Source of the DNA: Acidimicrobiaceae bacterium
Lineage (GTDB): Bacteria > Actinomycetota > Acidimicrobiia > Acidimicrobiales > RAAP-2
Direction: 5' to 3'
NCBI GenBank assembly: GCA_003135595.1
Contig: PLCI01000165.1
Location: forward strand, 6,419 to 14,838
DNA length: 8,420 bases
A program made the translations under genes and the position numbers. The notes under the pieces are model-generated. The model did no database searches and was not told where the DNA came from. It saw only the letters and a list, made by a program, of their open reading frames with translations. Positions within the stretch are counted from its first letter, which is position 1. Every line of letters begins with the position of its first letter. Shown here in pieces: positions 1-6,093 of the stretch.

Positions 1-263
1 AGAAGGAGCAGCGCACGCGGCTCGACGAGCGGCTCGCGGAGCCATCGAAGCGCTGGAAGTTCCGAGAGTCCGACCTCGAGGACCGAGCGCACTGGGCTGA
101 CTACCGGGCCGCCTTCGAAGAGATGCTGGCGAAGACGTCGACGACGACCGCGCCGTGGTACGTGGTGCCGGCGGACCACAAGTGGTACCGCAACTGGGTG
201 GTGTCCACGATCCTGATCGAGGTGCTGACCGAGATGGATCTCCACTACCCCGCCGCGAAATAG
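1..263 (+). CDS. ppk2: Polyphosphate kinase 2 (PPK2) family protein, C-terminal part
   Basis: This is the last 86 codons of a gene that begins before the window; the reading frame starts at base 3 and ends at TAG 261-263. Seen: the segments RLAEPSKRWKF, DLEDRAHWADYRAAFEEML, TSTTTAPWYVVPADHKWYRN and the ending VVSTILIEVLTEMDL are the hallmark C-terminal block of PPK2 proteins (WKF, then APW-x-VVPAD-x-KW-x-R). Known of the family: PPK2 enzymes transfer phosphate between inorganic polyphosphate and nucleotides in the cytosol, making or using polyP. The P-loop and lid that would decide the substrate class (ADP, AMP or both) lie upstream and cannot be seen. The gene converges on the universal stress protein gene, with a hairpin between them. 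The family call is firm; the exact substrate is open. Confidence 0.9.
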   Translation, partial: KEQRTRLDERLAEPSKRWKFRESDLEDRAHWADYRAAFEEMLAKTSTTTAPWYVVPADHKWYRNWVVSTILIEVLTEMDLHYPAAK

Positions 264-264
264 C

Positions 265-283
265 CCGTCACGCTCCGTGACGG
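265..283. terminator. Perfect 8-bp hairpin between convergent genes, likely bidirectional terminator
   Basis: CCGTCACG and CGTGACGG are exact reverse complements around a 3-base loop (CTC). The hairpin starts 1 base after the ppk2 stop codon and ends 16 bases before the stop of the opposing stress protein gene. There is no T-run on either side, so it is a U-less hairpin of the kind often found at gene ends in high-GC actinobacteria. Its position between two convergent stops is the main support. Confidence 0.65.
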
Positions 284-299
284 CGGACGCGGTCTCGGG

Positions 300-761
300 T
301 CAGGGCGCGGCCCGCACAATGACGACGGGGCAGCGGGAATGAGTGGCGAGGGACTCGCTCACGGACCCGAGCAGCATGCCCGCGAGCTCACCGTGGCCAC
401 GGCTCCCGACGACGAGCAGCACCGCTCGCGCCGACTCGTCACGAAGCACGACCGACGGGTGGCCCTCGAGGACCGCGAGCTCCACGTCGTCTTCGCGATC
501 TGCGCCGAGGACCTTCTCGACGCTCTCTCGGAGGACGTCCTTGGCGTTGCCCTCGATGGAGACGTCTTCGGGCCAGACGATCGGGTCGCCGTAGAGGCTC
601 GGCCACTCCCACGTCATCACCGCACGCAAGCGACTGCTCGTCACGCGCGCCTGCTCGGCGGCCCAACGAAGTGCCGTGAGTGAGCACTCCGAGCCATCGA
701 CGCCAACCACGATCGGCAAGTCCGGCGCTTCGTCCACTGAAATATCAGCTGCCGTGTTCAT
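300..761 (-). CDS. Universal stress protein (UspA family), single domain
   Basis: A 153-residue cytosolic protein with one Usp domain over nearly its whole length. Seen: the N-terminal strand-turn-helix IVVGVDGSECSLTALRWAAEQA, and the ATP-binding signature G-x2-G-x9-G-S in GSRGHGELAGMLLGSVS, followed by HSRCPVVIVR. This places it with the ATP-binding class of Usp proteins, which act in dormancy, hypoxia and general stress rather than as enzymes of a known reaction. The ATG at 761 was chosen because AAAGGGG lies 7-8 bases upstream; an in-frame ATG at 788 and a further upstream extension would put that ribosome site inside the gene and add residues that do not look like Usp. It lies 99 bp downstream of osmC on the same strand. 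A DosR-like palindrome at 817-836 and a possible -10 (CAGACT, 791-796) suggest its own promoter. Confidence 0.92.
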   Translation of the reverse strand: MNTAADISVDEAPDLPIVVGVDGSECSLTALRWAAEQARVTSSRLRAVMTWEWPSLYGDPIVWPEDVSIEGNAKDVLRESVEKVLGADREDDVELAVLEGHPSVVLRDESARAVLLVVGSRGHGELAGMLLGSVSESLATHSRCPVVIVRAAP

Positions 762-816
762 CGAATCGCCCCTTTCTGTGCCGCACATCCAGTCTGACGA
801 CAGCCTCCGACGGGCA

Positions 817-836
817 CTAGGGGCGGAGGTCCCCAA
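817..836 (-). promoter_or_regulatory. DosR-box-like palindrome upstream of the universal stress protein gene
   Basis: Read on the - strand, the site begins TTGGGGAC and ends GCCCCTAG. Against the mycobacterial DosR (DevR) consensus TTSGGGACTWWAGTCCCSAA it matches 14 of 20 positions, including all eight of the left half. It lies 55 bp before the ATG at 761. If CAGACT (791-796) is the -10, transcription would start near 784 and the site would be centred about 42 bp upstream, a usual activator position. Many DosR-controlled genes in mycobacteria are Usp genes. No regulator gene is in the window, so this is inference from the match. Confidence 0.4.
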
Positions 837-860
837 TCCGATCGGTCGGGCTCGCGGCCC

Positions 861-1286
861 TCACGGCTCGAGGGCGGCCTCGAGGGTGATCTCGGGCACA
901 CCGGCGAGTGCCCTGCTCACGGGGCAGCCGGCCTTGGCCTCCTTGGCGTGCTCCTCGAATGCAGCGGCGTCGAGGCCGGGGACCTTCCCGACGGTGACGA
1001 GCGCGATGCTGGTGATCGTGGGCGAACCGTCGACGGGTCGCAGGGTGACGGTCGCGTCGGTGTGAATGCGCTCGGGCGGTGTGCCTGCCTTCGCGAGCCT
1101 GCTCGATAGCGCCATCGAGAAGCACGCCGCGTGGGCCGCGGCGATCAGCTGCTCGGGATTGGAGCCGGGCCCGTCCTCGAATCTCGACTTGAACGTGTAG
1201 CCCCCGCTGATGGTGTCGCCGGCACGGAACGTGCCGCTGCCGCTTTGGACGTCGCCGCGCCACTCCGCGCTTCCTCTTGCAGGCAT
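861..1286 (-). CDS. osmC: OsmC-type organic hydroperoxide peroxiredoxin
   Basis: A 141-residue protein, about the usual OsmC length (E. coli OsmC is 143), collinear with it throughout. Seen: the two redox cysteines, Cys55 in AAHAACFSMALS and Cys121 in AKAGCPVSRAL, plus the conserved Arg35 (SRFE) and Glu45 (NPEQL) that support the active site. OsmC proteins reduce organic hydroperoxides by a Cys-Cys thiol mechanism and are induced by osmotic, stationary-phase and oxidative stress. The AAHAACFSMAL and GCPVSR motifs fit OsmC better than its relative Ohr. The ATG at 1286 is backed by AAGGAGG four bases upstream, the strongest ribosome site in the window. It is followed 99 bp later by the universal stress protein gene on the same strand; the two may be partly co-transcribed, but the gap is long enough for a separate promoter. 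Confidence 0.95.
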   Translation of the reverse strand: MPARGSAEWRGDVQSGSGTFRAGDTISGGYTFKSRFEDGPGSNPEQLIAAAHAACFSMALSSRLAKAGTPPERIHTDATVTLRPVDGSPTITSIALVTVGKVPGLDAAAFEEHAKEAKAGCPVSRALAGVPEITLEAALEP

Positions 1287-1561
1287 GTGCCCTCCTTGGT
1301 GTTCTCGGACCGATCATCCCGATCGGGTCACACGATGTCGTCTGGCCCACGGACCTACCCTCCAGGCCGCGAGTAGTCGAATACTTGCCGATGGCACTGG
1401 CGGGCGCGGCACGCTCGTGGCGAGGCGCGCCGTCTTCGGGTTGCGGTTGGTCAAGTACGGTCCGTCGGACCCGCGCCGACACCCGCGAGGGGTCGCAGCT
1501 CGAAGACGTCTCGCGGCATCACCGTGTTAGCGTCGCCAGGTCCCGATCAAGGGGTTCGGTC
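1287..1561. promoter_or_regulatory. Divergent intergenic region between osmC and the SGNH gene
   Basis: This 275-bp gap separates two divergent starts and must hold both promoters. Seen: a 6-bp inverted repeat CCGATC-ATCCC-GATCGG at 1310-1326, 24 bp from the osmC start and possibly in its leader; two TANNNT-type -10 candidates for the + gene, TACGGT (1456-1461) and TAGCGT (1528-1533); and AAGGGG (1549-1554), a ribosome site 7 bases before the ATG at 1562. No clear -10 for osmC and no convincing -35 was found. Open frames run through the gap on both strands, but they lack a ribosome site and show no protein-like sequence. Confidence 0.5.
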
Positions 1562-2575
1562 ATGACAGCCGCCCAGTTCGATCCAGAGGGTGCCCGCGGT
1601 CTGACCGACACCGGCCGTGCCTCGTCCGGTGGCGTGCGTCGGCGGCGGGTGACCCTCGTTGGGGCCGTGGCGAGCGCGGCGTGCCTCCTGCTTGCGGTGC
1701 CGGGCGCCTGGGCATCGTCACCGCCGCCGCCTGGCACGGCTGCCCAGGTCGCGACTCTGGTCAAGAGCTCGCACCGAATCACGTCGCTCCCGTCGAACCT
1801 CACACCGTCGGTCAGCGCGGCTGCGAACGACACGCCCGAGGTGCTCTACCCGTTTGCGAAGGACGGCTGCGCGACGCTGACACAGTGCGTCTTTGGTGAC
1901 AAGTCGTCGAGCAAGGTCATCGTGCTGTTCGGTGACTCACACGCCGCGATGTGGCTGCCGTCGCTCCTCCCGATCGCGACGCACGACAGCTACAAGGTCG
2001 TCTTGCTGTTCATCATGGGCTGCCCGGCCGAGGACGTGACCATCTGGAACAAGGGGACGGGCACGAACTACACAGCGTGTAACACGGCCCGGTCGGGCGA
2101 CATCAGCCAGATCAACGGGCTCAAGCCACGCGTCGTCCTGCTGGCGAGCCGGTCGGCGCAGGCGAAGAGCTCTGCGACGACCTTCTTCACGAACGCGCAG
2201 TGGGAGGTCGGGCTCGAAAAGACGATCGCGCTGCTGAGGCCGAGCAAGGCCAAGCTCGCGGTCATCGGGGACATCACGCTTCTCAACGCCGTGCCGCCCA
2301 TGTGCCTCGCGGCGTACCCCACGAGCGTCCAGAAGTGCTCGGTCGCGAACCCGAACCCGATCAAGCACAACCAGGGCCACCAGGCGGGCGAGAAGGCGGC
2401 GGCCGCCGCGACGAAGACGCTCTACGTGAACACCATGCCGTGGCTCTGCACGACGACCTGCTCGCCGGTCATCGGCTCGATGCTCGCGTACTCGGACCAG
2501 TGGCACATCACCGTGACCTACGCCACCTATCTCTCGACGGTGTTTGGCGACGCCATCAAGAAGCTGCTCGTCTGA
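1562..2575 (+). CDS. Exported stand-alone SGNH-hydrolase-like protein
   Basis: A 337-residue protein with an N-terminal export signal: RRRR (26-29), a hydrophobic stretch (31-50) and a likely cut after AWA near residue 51, then a Pro-rich spacer (SSPPPPG). The mature part resembles the SGNH domain found at the C-terminus of acyltransferase-3 (OafB/OatA-like) membrane proteins. Seen: block I GDSHAAMW with nucleophile Ser126, GCP near residue 153, LLASRS (193-198), and a C-terminal D-x2-H (Asp312, His315) for the catalytic dyad. Eight cysteines after the signal fall into close pairs (103/109, 154/173, 248/259, 296/300), fitting disulfides outside the cell. In the fused proteins this domain passes acyl groups to cell-surface sugars; here no acyltransferase-3 membrane part is fused or adjacent, so substrate and direction (esterase or transferase) are unknown. 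The start is set by AAGGGG at 1549-1554. The upstream open frame is not protein-like. Confidence 0.82.
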   Translation: MTAAQFDPEGARGLTDTGRASSGGVRRRRVTLVGAVASAACLLLAVPGAWASSPPPPGTAAQVATLVKSSHRITSLPSNLTPSVSAAANDTPEVLYPFAKDGCATLTQCVFGDKSSSKVIVLFGDSHAAMWLPSLLPIATHDSYKVVLLFIMGCPAEDVTIWNKGTGTNYTACNTARSGDISQINGLKPRVVLLASRSAQAKSSATTFFTNAQWEVGLEKTIALLRPSKAKLAVIGDITLLNAVPPMCLAAYPTSVQKCSVANPNPIKHNQGHQAGEKAAAAATKTLYVNTMPWLCTTTCSPVIGSMLAYSDQWHITVTYATYLSTVFGDAIKKLLV

Positions 2576-2576
2576 C

Positions 2577-2591
2577 CTGGCTGCACGCCAG
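2577..2591. terminator. Weak hairpin between convergent SGNH and oxidoreductase genes
   Basis: CTGGC and GCCAG pair around a 5-base loop, 2 bases after the SGNH stop and 14 bases before the stop of the opposing oxidoreductase gene. The stem is only 5 bp and has no T-run. An overlapping alternative, GTCTG (2570-2574) with CAGAC (2589-2593), competes with it. Position between convergent genes is the main argument. Confidence 0.25.
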
Positions 2592-2605
2592 ACCACGCCG
2601 ACTCG

Positions 2606-3490
2606 TCAGAGTGCGACGGGCTCGATGGCAGCGAGGCGGTCGATCGCGGGCCCGAAGGTGGCCTCGAGCAACGCGGCCGGGTCGTCGCCGACCGGTGACG
2701 TCACGAGCGTGGCGACGCCGAGGCGTGCGAACGCCTCGGCGCTGCGGAGGATGTCGTCGGGGGTCGGGTCAGGCCCGAGGTCGCGGAGCATCGTCGTGAC
2801 CTCGATCTCGCCGACGTCGCGGCCGACGGCGTCGCAGTGGCGCCGCAGCACGTCGATCTTGTGCGCGAGCTCAGACGGTGGCGCGATGATGTTGCACGCG
2901 TCGGCGTAGGACGCGACCAGGCGGAGCGTCTTTCGCTCCCCGCCGCCGCCGATCATGATCCGCGGCCTCGGCGCGCTCACGGGGCCCGGGTGACAGAGCG
3001 TCTCGTCGAGCTGGTAGTGCACGCCGCGGTAGGGGCCGTCGTCGTCGCTCCACATCTGCAGGCAGATCTGGATCGCCTCTTCCAGGCGCTCGAAGCGCTC
3101 GGCGGTCGGGGGGAACCCGACGCCGAGGCCGCGATGCTCGCGCTCGTACCACGCGGCGCCGATGCCGAGCTCGGCGCGCCCGGCCGAGAGCACGTCGAGG
3201 GTGGTCACGATCTTCGCGAGCAGCCCGGGGTGGCGGTAGGTCACGCCCGTCACGAGGAGGCGGAGTCGCAGGCTGTCGGTCAGTCCGGCGACGAATCCGA
3301 GCGCGGTGTAGCCCTCGAGCATCGGGTCGGTCGCCGGTGCCATGGCGTCCATCTGGAAGTAGTGGTCCATGAACGAGAGCGTTCGAACCCCGATGCCCTC
3401 GGCGCGACGCGCGAGGTCGCCGACGCGTGCCCCCATCGTCGATGAGGGCAGGGCCCAGTCGAACCGCCAGACGTGCAGGTCAAGATCCAT
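2606..3490 (-). CDS. Luciferase-like (LLM class) F420-dependent oxidoreductase, Rv1855c-like
   Basis: A 294-residue single-domain TIM-barrel flavin/F420 enzyme of the bacterial luciferase superfamily. Seen: FMDHYFQMD (40-48), the beta-strand-rich core LRLRLLVTGVTYRHPGLLAKIVTTLDVLSAGRAELGIGAAWYEREHRGLG (75-122), a PRIMIGGGGERKTLRLVASYADACN segment (176-200) that forms the cofactor phosphate-binding part, and the usual GRD before the last helices. This layout matches the actinobacterial Rv1855c family, whose members are predicted to use deazaflavin F420 for hydride transfer; the substrate of this one is unknown. The ATG at 3490 has only a modest ribosome site (AGAAGAG, 4 bases upstream). It lies 65 bp downstream of the DUF2277 gene on the same strand, so read-through is possible but not required. 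Confidence 0.9.
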   Translation of the reverse strand: MDLDLHVWRFDWALPSSTMGARVGDLARRAEGIGVRTLSFMDHYFQMDAMAPATDPMLEGYTALGFVAGLTDSLRLRLLVTGVTYRHPGLLAKIVTTLDVLSAGRAELGIGAAWYEREHRGLGVGFPPTAERFERLEEAIQICLQMWSDDDGPYRGVHYQLDETLCHPGPVSAPRPRIMIGGGGERKTLRLVASYADACNIIAPPSELAHKIDVLRRHCDAVGRDVGEIEVTTMLRDLGPDPTPDDILRSAEAFARLGVATLVTSPVGDDPAALLEATFGPAIDRLAAIEPVAL

Positions 3491-3555
3491 CGTGCTCTTC
3501 TAGCCGCTGCACGCCCGGGACGCGGTCGTGATCTCCGAGTGAGAGGGCGTGCCGG

Positions 3556-3837
3556 CTACGGCGCGGTGTGGGCGCTGCTCGTGGACGCGGACGCGGGCTT
3601 GAGCCGCCGGAGCGGCGGGACGGTGGTCGGCGGCTGACGACGCGGGGGCAGCGCCTCGAGCATCGTCGAGGTGGCAGCGGTGACGGCGCGGACGGCGGCC
3701 TCGAACGCGTCGTCGGTCGCCGCGGATGCCTTGAGCACGCCGCTCACCTTGCGCACGTACTGGCGCGCGGCTGCCTCGACCTCCTCGTCGGTCGCGGTCG
3801 GGTCGAGGCCTCGCAGCGTCGTGATGTTTCGGCACAT
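3556..3837 (-). CDS. DUF2277 family protein
   Basis: A 93-residue protein. Seen: the opening MCRNITTLRGLDPTATDEEVEAAARQYVRKVSG is the diagnostic DUF2277 block (MCRNI-x-TLRGL-x-P-x-AT-x-EE), found in small actinobacterial proteins of unknown function; two helices follow (DDAFEAAVRAVTAATSTMLEAL). The tail from about residue 65 is a low-complexity Pro/Arg/Ser stretch (PPRRQPPTTVPPLRRLKP) that looks disordered. The ATG at 3837 is fixed by homology, since family members begin MCRNI. Upstream there is no good ribosome site, but a TAGCGT -10 lies 7 bases before the start, which suggests a leaderless or nearly leaderless transcript. It lies 59 bp after the exporter gene on the same strand. A longer open frame in the same phase, running into the exporter gene, is a shadow. 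Confidence 0.9.
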   Translation of the reverse strand: MCRNITTLRGLDPTATDEEVEAAARQYVRKVSGVLKASAATDDAFEAAVRAVTAATSTMLEALPPRRQPPTTVPPLRRLKPASASTSSAHTAP

Positions 3838-3844
3838 GCTCGCC

Positions 3845-3850
3845 ACGCTA
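3845..3850 (-). promoter_or_regulatory. TANNNT -10 element for the DUF2277 gene (near-leaderless)
   Basis: On the - strand TAGCGT ends 7 bases before the ATG at 3837, which would put transcription start on the A of ATG or one base before it. No Shine-Dalgarno is evident and no -35 is recognisable. It would give the gene a promoter independent of the marR-exporter operon. Confidence 0.4.
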
Positions 3851-3896
3851 GGCCCCCGTGGCCCACCGCACCGCGGGCGCTCCTGGTCCTGTGTCC

Positions 3897-5552
3897 TCAG
3901 AGCGCGGGCAGCTCGTGCACGTCGTGGGCATCCACCGCCTCGGGGTGCGACCCGTTGCCCGCGGCGCCGTTCATGTGCTCGGCCGCGTCGTGCCGCGACG
4001 TGGCCGCGACGTGAGCCGTCGTGCGCAGCGGCGTCTCCTTCATGAGCCAGCACAGCCCGAACGCGACGACCGCGGTCGGGGCAGCCACGATGAAGACGAT
4101 CTGGAGCGAGTGGTTGATCGCGTCGATGAGCGGGACCTGGATCGACGCCGGGAGCTTGTGGATCTGCTCGGGGTTCGCCGTGATCAGCCCCGACTTCGCG
4201 ATGCCGATCACCGCGGGTGACGCACTCGATCGGAGCTGGCTGAGCAGCTGGTTGTTGAACACGGCGTTGAGCGCCGCGACACCGAAGGCGCCGCCGATCG
4301 TCCGGAAGAACGTGGCGGTCGACGTCGCCGTGCCGAGTCGCGCGTGCGGGACCGTGTTCTGCACCGCGACGACGAGGACCTGCATCACGAGCCCGAGCCC
4401 GATGCCGACGATGAACATGTCCACCGCGATCATCGCGTAAGGCGTGGTCGTGGTCAGCCTTGAGAGGAGCACGAGCCCGACTGCCACGGTCCCCGTGCCC
4501 ATGATCGGGAAGATCCGGTAGCGCCCGGTCCTGGACACGAGCCGGCCGCTGATGATGAACGTCGTGAGCATGCCCGCGACCATCGGGAGCAGCTCCAGCC
4601 CCGACATCGTCGGTGACGCGTTCTGGACGACCTGGAGGTACAGCGGCATGAAGACGATTGCGCCGAACATCGTGAAGCCGATGACGAACGACACCGAGGA
4701 CGCCACGGTGAAGTTGCGGATCTTGAACAGGTCGAGGGGGATGATCGGTTCTTCGACCCTGGTCTCCACGTAGCAGAACACGGCCAGCAGGGCGACCGCC
4801 AGCCCGCCCATGCCGAGTATCTCTGGCGACAGCCACGCGAAGGTCGAGCCGCCCCAGGTGGTGAGCAGGATGATCGCGGTCACCCCCGCCGACAGCAGCG
4901 TGAGGCCGAGTATGTCGATCTTGTGCGGGATCCGCACGGTGGGGATGTGGAGCACCATCGCGATCGCGAAGAGCGCGACGATCCCGATCGGGACGTTGAT
5001 GTAGAAGATCCAGCGCCAGGTGAGGTGCTGGGTGAAGAAGCCGCCGGCGAGCGGCCCGAGCACGCTCGACAGGCCGAAGGTCGCACCGAAGTACCCCATG
5101 TACCGGCCCCGCTGGCGCGGGGGGATGACGTCGCCGATGATCGCCTGGGCGCCGACGATCAGCCCGCCCGCACCGACCCCCTGGATCGCGCGGCACGCGA
5201 TCAGCTCGATCATCGACTGGGACAGCCCCGAGAGCATCGAGCCCACCAGGAAGATCACGATCGCGAGCTGGAAGAAGCTCTTGCGGCCGTAGAGGTCGCC
5301 GAGCTTGCCCCACAAAGGGGTCGAGATCGTCGACGCGAGGAGGTACGCGGTCACGACCCACGCGAGGCGGTTGAGGCCGTGCAGGTCGCCCGCGATCGTG
5401 GGCAGCGCGGTGGACACGATCGTCTGGTCGAGTGACGCGAGGAACATCCCGAGCATCAGGGCGCTCAGGATCACGATGATCCGGTGGTGCTCTTCCTTCG
5501 AGAACTCGTGCTCGACCGGAGCCTGGGATGTGGAGGTGAGCTCAGTCGCCAC
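3897..5552 (-). CDS. MFS drug exporter, DHA2 (EmrB/QacA) 14-helix family
   Basis: A 551-residue inner-membrane protein predicted to expel drugs or toxic organics in exchange for protons. Seen: the DHA2 motif LDQTIVSTALPTI (41-53) in helix 1, the loop 2-3 motif A GKLGDLYGRK (82-91), motif B RAIQGVGAGG (121-130) with its key Arg121, PPRQRGRYMGYFGA (144-157), motif C LSSVLGPLAGGF (161-172), then WRWIFYINVPIG (179-190). About fourteen hydrophobic segments can be traced, with the usual large outer loop before the last one. The final 38 residues form a polar tail with six histidines, likely in the cytosol. The GTG at 5552 is preferred because it overlaps the marR stop (GTGGCGACTGA), giving translational coupling; no strong ribosome site is seen and ATG codons upstream lie deep inside marR. 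Control by the upstream MarR protein is expected. Confidence 0.93.
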   Translation of the reverse strand: MATELTSTSQAPVEHEFSKEEHHRIIVILSALMLGMFLASLDQTIVSTALPTIAGDLHGLNRLAWVVTAYLLASTISTPLWGKLGDLYGRKSFFQLAIVIFLVGSMLSGLSQSMIELIACRAIQGVGAGGLIVGAQAIIGDVIPPRQRGRYMGYFGATFGLSSVLGPLAGGFFTQHLTWRWIFYINVPIGIVALFAIAMVLHIPTVRIPHKIDILGLTLLSAGVTAIILLTTWGGSTFAWLSPEILGMGGLAVALLAVFCYVETRVEEPIIPLDLFKIRNFTVASSVSFVIGFTMFGAIVFMPLYLQVVQNASPTMSGLELLPMVAGMLTTFIISGRLVSRTGRYRIFPIMGTGTVAVGLVLLSRLTTTTPYAMIAVDMFIVGIGLGLVMQVLVVAVQNTVPHARLGTATSTATFFRTIGGAFGVAALNAVFNNQLLSQLRSSASPAVIGIAKSGLITANPEQIHKLPASIQVPLIDAINHSLQIVFIVAAPTAVVAFGLCWLMKETPLRTTAHVAATSRHDAAEHMNGAAGNGSHPEAVDAHDVHELPAL

Positions 5553-6045
5553 GCGTGCCGTCCAGCTGGAGCGCAAGGCGCTCAGAGAATCGCTCGAGCA
5601 GGCTCGCGAACGTCGCCCGCTCCTCGTCGGTCCACCCGTCGAGGAGCTCATCGAGCCACGTGCGACGCGCGACGCCGAGCCGCTCGATCGTCGATCGCCC
5701 CTTCGCCGTCAGGCGGATTCGGTGGGCGCGTCGGTCCTCGGGGTCGTCCAGCCGCGCGACGAGGCCAAGCCGCTCGAGCTGCTGCAGCTTGCGCGTCACC
5801 GTCGGCGTGTCGACGCCGAGCCGTTCTGCCAGTGCAGTGACTCTCGGTGGCTCCGACCCGCTGCGGTCGAGCTTCGACAAGAGCGACGCCCCGGCGCGGT
5901 CGAGCCGGATGCCCGCGGCCCGCAGCAGTCGCTCGTGGAGGCGAGGCTGGTGGACGGCCTGGGCGATGGTCGAGAGCCCGCCCAGGATGCGATCGGTCGC
6001 CGCGCCCGACCTCGCCCGGGGTCGGGCGGTAGTTGCTTGCGACAT
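5542..6045 (-). CDS. MarR-family transcriptional repressor of the adjacent exporter
   Basis: A 167-residue winged helix-turn-helix regulator, slightly longer than a typical MarR owing to a basic N-terminal tail. Seen: dimer helix around 17-60, the HTH RVTALAERLGVDTPTVTRKLQQLERLGLVARLDD (68-101) with the recognition helix at about 79-92, the wing DPEDRRAHRIRLTAKG (101-116) carrying the conserved D-x-R-D/R-R core, and two C-terminal dimer helices. Such proteins bind palindromes as dimers and release on binding a drug or phenolic ligand. It overlaps the exporter gene by 11 bp, so the two form an operon. A perfect inverted repeat spans its own start codon (6030-6052) and a TAAGAT -10 lies exactly 6 bases before the ATG; there is no ribosome site. 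This indicates a leaderless, self-repressed transcript. The ligand is unknown. Confidence 0.93.
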   Translation of the reverse strand: MSQATTARPRARSGAATDRILGGLSTIAQAVHQPRLHERLLRAAGIRLDRAGASLLSKLDRSGSEPPRVTALAERLGVDTPTVTRKLQQLERLGLVARLDDPEDRRAHRIRLTAKGRSTIERLGVARRTWLDELLDGWTDEERATFASLLERFSERLALQLDGTRGD

Positions 6046-6052
6046 GCAACTA
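6030..6052. promoter_or_regulatory. Predicted MarR operator over the marR start codon
   Basis: TAGTTGC (6030-6036) and GCAACTA (6046-6052) are exact reverse complements separated by 9 bp, centred at 6041. The size and TTGC/GCAA half-sites are typical of MarR-family operators. The marR ATG (6043-6045) lies in the spacer and the -10 element touches the outer edge, so a bound dimer would block RNA polymerase at the transcription start. Assignment to this MarR is inferred from position. Confidence 0.7.
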
Positions 6053-6057
6053 TCTTA
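6052..6057 (-). promoter_or_regulatory. -10 element TAAGAT of the marR-exporter operon (leaderless)
   Basis: TAAGAT on the - strand fits TANNNT. Six bases separate it from the ATG at 6045, so the predicted first transcribed base is the A of the start codon. No Shine-Dalgarno sequence is present, in line with leaderless translation. No -35 match was found at the expected distance. Confidence 0.6.
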
Positions 6058-6066
6058 GGGAGCGCG

Positions 6067-6080
6067 GCACGCCGCCGTGC
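6067..6080. terminator. Small hairpin between the MmcQ-like gene and marR
   Basis: GCACG and CGTGC pair around a 4-base loop (CCGC on the + strand). It lies 14 bp after the stop of the MmcQ-like gene and just before the marR -10, so it could end the upstream transcript. The stem is only 5 bp and lacks a T-run. Confidence 0.3.
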
Positions 6081-6093
6081 GGGCGCCCCCGAC

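Noticed and set aside
804..829. CCTCCG/CGGAGG hairpin as a terminator for osmC
   Set aside because: It has a 6-bp stem with a 14-base loop, no T-run, and overlaps the more specific DosR-like palindrome.
1277..1561. N-terminal extension of the SGNH gene upstream of 1562
   Set aside because: It would overlap the osmC start and bury the signal peptide more than 100 residues in; the ATG at 1562 has its own ribosome site.
3838..5361. Long - strand open frame running through the exporter gene, in phase with DUF2277
   Set aside because: Its translation is Arg/Asp/His-rich with no domain, while the overlapping frame encodes a clear 14-helix transporter. Only the final part from 3837 is a real gene.
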